A program made the position numbers and the translations under genes. 9,103 nucleotides of DNA, taken from JBOHWJ01 sp050736615 (lineage in GTDB: Bacteria; Desulfobacterota; Binatia; Binatales; Binataceae). This document shows positions 7,187 through 9,103 of the stretch, in pieces. The stretch spans positions 1 to 9,103 of the forward strand of contig JBOHWL010000251.1 of assembly GCA_050736615.1 (NCBI GenBank). The letters run 5' to 3'. Position 1 is the first letter of the stretch, and each line of letters begins with the position of its first letter. The notes beneath the pieces were generated by a model that made no database searches, was not told the DNA's origin, and saw only the letters and a list, made by a program, of their open reading frames with translations.

Positions 7187-7251
7187 TTTTATTGCGGAGC
7201 TGGAGTCAGACCGAGGGGTTGCGCGGTTTCCGTCGGGGATGTCAGGGAATT

Positions 7252-7848
7252 ATGAGCAATCTGGTGCCGGTCGTTGTCGAGCAGACGGGCCGCGGCGAGC
7301 GCTCGTACGATATTTACTCGCGCTTGCTGAAGGATCGCATCGTTTTTTTGGGTTACCCAATTAGTGACGACGTCGCTAACCTGGTCACCGCGCAGTTTTT
7401 GTTTCTTGAATCCGAAGACCCTGAGAAGGAAATCAGTTTTTACATAAATTCACCGGGTGGTGCGGTCACCGCCGGTCTCGCGATCTACGACACGATGCAA
7501 TTCATCAAGCCGCCGGTGTCGACCTTATGCCTGGGGCAGGCGGCGAGCATGGCGGCGGTGCTGTTGTTGGCGGGAGAGAAAGGACGGCGTTACGCACTGC
7601 CGCATTCGCGTATAATGATCCATCAACCGCTCGGTGGAGCGCAGGGCCAGGCGACTGACCTGGATATTCAGGCACGAGAGATTTTGCGGGTGCGCGAAGA
7701 GATCAACGGCCTGATTGTGCGCCATACCGGACAGAACTTGCGCAAGATAGAAAAGGACACCGACCGCGACCTCTTTCTCCCGCCCGACCAGGCGGTTGAA
7801 TACGGAATCATCGATGAGGTAATCGTAAGCCGGAGGTCCACCAAGTGA
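7252..7848 (+). CDS. clpP: ATP-dependent Clp protease proteolytic subunit
   Basis: A 198-residue serine protease subunit; the family forms a cytosolic double-heptamer barrel that degrades proteins fed in by ClpX or ClpA. The catalytic triad is complete: S99 in GQAASMAA (95-102), H124 in RIMIHQP (120-126), and D173 in DTDRD (169-173). The Ser-His gap of 25 and His-Asp gap of 49 match E. coli ClpP. The oxyanion and substrate-strand motif SPGGAVTAGLAIYD is at 67-80. The N-terminus MSNLVPVVVEQTGRGERSYDI is typical, with little room for a long propeptide. The ATG at 7252 follows AGGGA at about five bases; an upstream TTG at 7192 would add 20 unconserved residues. It lies 15 bases before clpX and 115 bases after tig, probably transcribed from its own promoter. 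Confidence 0.98.
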   Translation: MSNLVPVVVEQTGRGERSYDIYSRLLKDRIVFLGYPISDDVANLVTAQFLFLESEDPEKEISFYINSPGGAVTAGLAIYDTMQFIKPPVSTLCLGQAASMAAVLLLAGEKGRRYALPHSRIMIHQPLGGAQGQATDLDIQAREILRVREEINGLIVRHTGQNLRKIEKDTDRDLFLPPDQAVEYGIIDEVIVSRRSTK

Positions 7849-7863
7849 ACGGCGGGAGGCAGT

Positions 7864-9081
7864 ATGGCTAAACATGACGACCGCTCGGGCAACCTGGTGT
7901 GCTCGTTCTGCGGCAAGAGTCAAGACGAGGTGCGCAAGCTCATCGCCGGGCCCACGGTGTACATCTGCGACGAGTGTATCGACCTCTGCAATGACATAAT
8001 CGCCGAAGAAACCGATAACGAGGAGGCTTTCAGTCAGAGCTCGGCGGTCCCCAAGCCGGCCGAAATCAAACGCGTGCTGGATCAGTACGTCATCGGTCAG
8101 GAGCGCGCCAAGAAAATCCTCTCGGTCGCGGTCCACAATCATTACAAACGAATCGATTCGCAGATGGTGACCGGCGATGTCGAGTTGCAGAAATCCAACA
8201 TTTTATTAATCGGACCGACCGGCGTGGGTAAAACCCTGCTGGCGCAGACCCTCGCGCGTTTCCTGCAGGTGCCTTTCACCATCGCCGACGCCACCTCATT
8301 GACCGAAGCCGGTTATGTGGGCGAGGATGTCGAGAACATTATATTGTCGCTGCTGCAGAATGCCGATTATGATATCGAGCGCTGTCAGCGCGGTATCGTT
8401 TATATCGACGAAATCGACAAGATTGCGCGTAAAGGCGACAATCCCTCGATTACCCGCGATGTTTCAGGTGAAGGCGTCCAACAGGCGCTGCTGAAGATCA
8501 TCGAGGGCACCATGGCGAGCGTACCGCCCAAGGGCGGGCGCAAACACCCGCAACAGGAATTCCTGCAGGTCGACACCACCAACATCCTGTTCATATGCGG
8601 CGGCGCGTTTGTCGGCCTGGACGACATAATCCGGCGCCGTATCGCGGGGAAAACCATGGGCTTCCGGGCCGATCTGACTCATCGCGATCCGCGCACGGTC
8701 TCGGAATTGCTCAATGAAGTGCAGCCCGAGGACCTGCTTAAGTTTGGTCTGATTCCCGAGTTCGTCGGCCGCTTACCTGTGATTGCAACCTTGGGCGAAC
8801 TCGACGAGGACGCGCTCGTGCGGCAGTATCAGAAACTGTTCGACATGGAGAACGTGCATCTGAAATTCACCCAGGGAGCATTGCGCGCAATCGCGCGCGA
8901 GGCGCTCAAGCGCAAGTCGGGCGCACGCGGCCTGCGTGCTATAATGGAAAGCATCATGGTGGATTTGATGTACGAGATCCCGTCCCAACCCAATATCAAG
9001 GAGGTAATGATCTCAGAGGAGGTTGTGACCCAGAAGGAACAACCCCTGCTGGTCTATCAGAAGACCGCCGAAACCGCATAA
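7864..9081 (+). CDS. clpX: Clp protease ATP-binding unfoldase ClpX, with a short internal deletion
   Basis: A 405-residue AAA+ unfoldase; the family forms a hexamer that recognises, unfolds and threads substrates into ClpP. The N-terminal C4 zinc finger uses C13, C16, C35 and C38. Then follow Walker A GPTGVGKT (117-124), the pore loop GYVG (150-153), Walker B VYIDEID (179-185), the GRKH pore-entry loop (225-228), the ClpP-docking loop as MGF (265-267, usually IGF), the arginine finger R303 in VGRLP, and sensor 2 R355 in GARGLR. Between ELDEDALV (312-319) and RQYQKLF (320-326), about 11 residues present in ClpX generally (the conserved ILxEPKNAL segment, E. coli about 325-335) are missing, without a frameshift. 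This removes most of the first helix of the small AAA+ domain. The ATG at 7864 follows GGGAGG. Identity is certain; whether this copy is fully active is open. Confidence 0.97.
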   Translation: MAKHDDRSGNLVCSFCGKSQDEVRKLIAGPTVYICDECIDLCNDIIAEETDNEEAFSQSSAVPKPAEIKRVLDQYVIGQERAKKILSVAVHNHYKRIDSQMVTGDVELQKSNILLIGPTGVGKTLLAQTLARFLQVPFTIADATSLTEAGYVGEDVENIILSLLQNADYDIERCQRGIVYIDEIDKIARKGDNPSITRDVSGEGVQQALLKIIEGTMASVPPKGGRKHPQQEFLQVDTTNILFICGGAFVGLDDIIRRRIAGKTMGFRADLTHRDPRTVSELLNEVQPEDLLKFGLIPEFVGRLPVIATLGELDEDALVRQYQKLFDMENVHLKFTQGALRAIAREALKRKSGARGLRAIMESIMVDLMYEIPSQPNIKEVMISEEVVTQKEQPLLVYQKTAETA

Positions 9082-9084
9082 GAC

Positions 9085-9089
9085 AGGAG
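9085..9089 (+). promoter_or_regulatory. Possible ribosome-binding site for the gene after clpX
   Basis: AGGAG occurs four bases after the clpX stop, and the window ends 14 bases later without a start codon. The next gene would start at or just beyond the edge, with rather long spacing. In many bacteria lon follows clpX; this cannot be confirmed here. Confidence 0.25.
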
Positions 9090-9103
9090 ATTCGGGATCC
9101 ACG

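Noticed and set aside
7168..7195. TTGGCA...TTGC resembling a sigma54 promoter before clpP
   Set aside because: The GG-GC distance is about 24 bases rather than the roughly 12 required, and a good sigma70-type match covers the same stretch.
7192..7251. Longer N-terminus for ClpP from a TTG at 7192
   Set aside because: The extension is unconserved and starts where the predicted transcript begins; the ATG at 7252 has AGGGA and gives the usual length.
7525..8142. Minus-strand open frame across the clpP-clpX junction
   Set aside because: It overlaps two genes with complete catalytic motifs and has no recognisable product.

Overview
The window carries six complete, intact-looking protein genes and no RNA gene, insertion sequence or CRISPR array. 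It is GC-rich by eye, with uniform codon use and ordinary Shine-Dalgarno sites. The run tig-clpP-clpX and the style of the proteins suggest a free-living Gram-negative bacterium, perhaps a deltaproteobacterial-type or related lineage (Binatota, Myxococcota and Acidobacteriota are all possible). This taxonomic guess is weak.

Left part (51-2956, minus strand): three genes read leftward. They are an LLM-class flavin/F420 oxidoreductase, an inward-rectifier K+ channel of the KirBac type, and a beta-hydroxyacid dehydrogenase (GarR/GlxR/MmsB superfamily). The last two are 9 bases apart and look translationally coupled. The oxidoreductase lies 62 bases upstream of the channel, so the three may share a transcript, although a perfect TATAAT sits just before the channel gene.

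Middle (2957-5590, minus strand): a 345-base gap holds a candidate promoter for the oxidoreductase and a near-perfect 34-base palindrome just after the next gene. That gene is hppA, a membrane pyrophosphatase. Its GNTTKA motif places it in the K+-independent, H+-pumping class.

Right part (5820-9081, plus strand): transcribed divergently from hppA across a 229-base gap is the classical protein quality-control cluster tig-clpP-clpX. Trigger factor meets nascent chains at the ribosome, and ClpX unfolds substrates into the ClpP protease. A small hairpin with a T-run followed by a good sigma70-like promoter (TTGCCC-N17-TAGAAT) between tig and clpP suggests clpPX can be transcribed independently. 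The sequence ends 22 bases after clpX with a possible ribosome-binding site for the next gene, commonly lon at this position.

No new multi-gene system is evident. The most unusual signals are inside conserved genes. ClpX lacks about 11 residues that are normally nearly invariant at the start of its small AAA+ domain, in frame and at a spot where flanking repeats could have caused a deletion. Trigger factor keeps its ribosome-binding loop but has lost most of the aromatic pocket of its prolyl isomerase domain.
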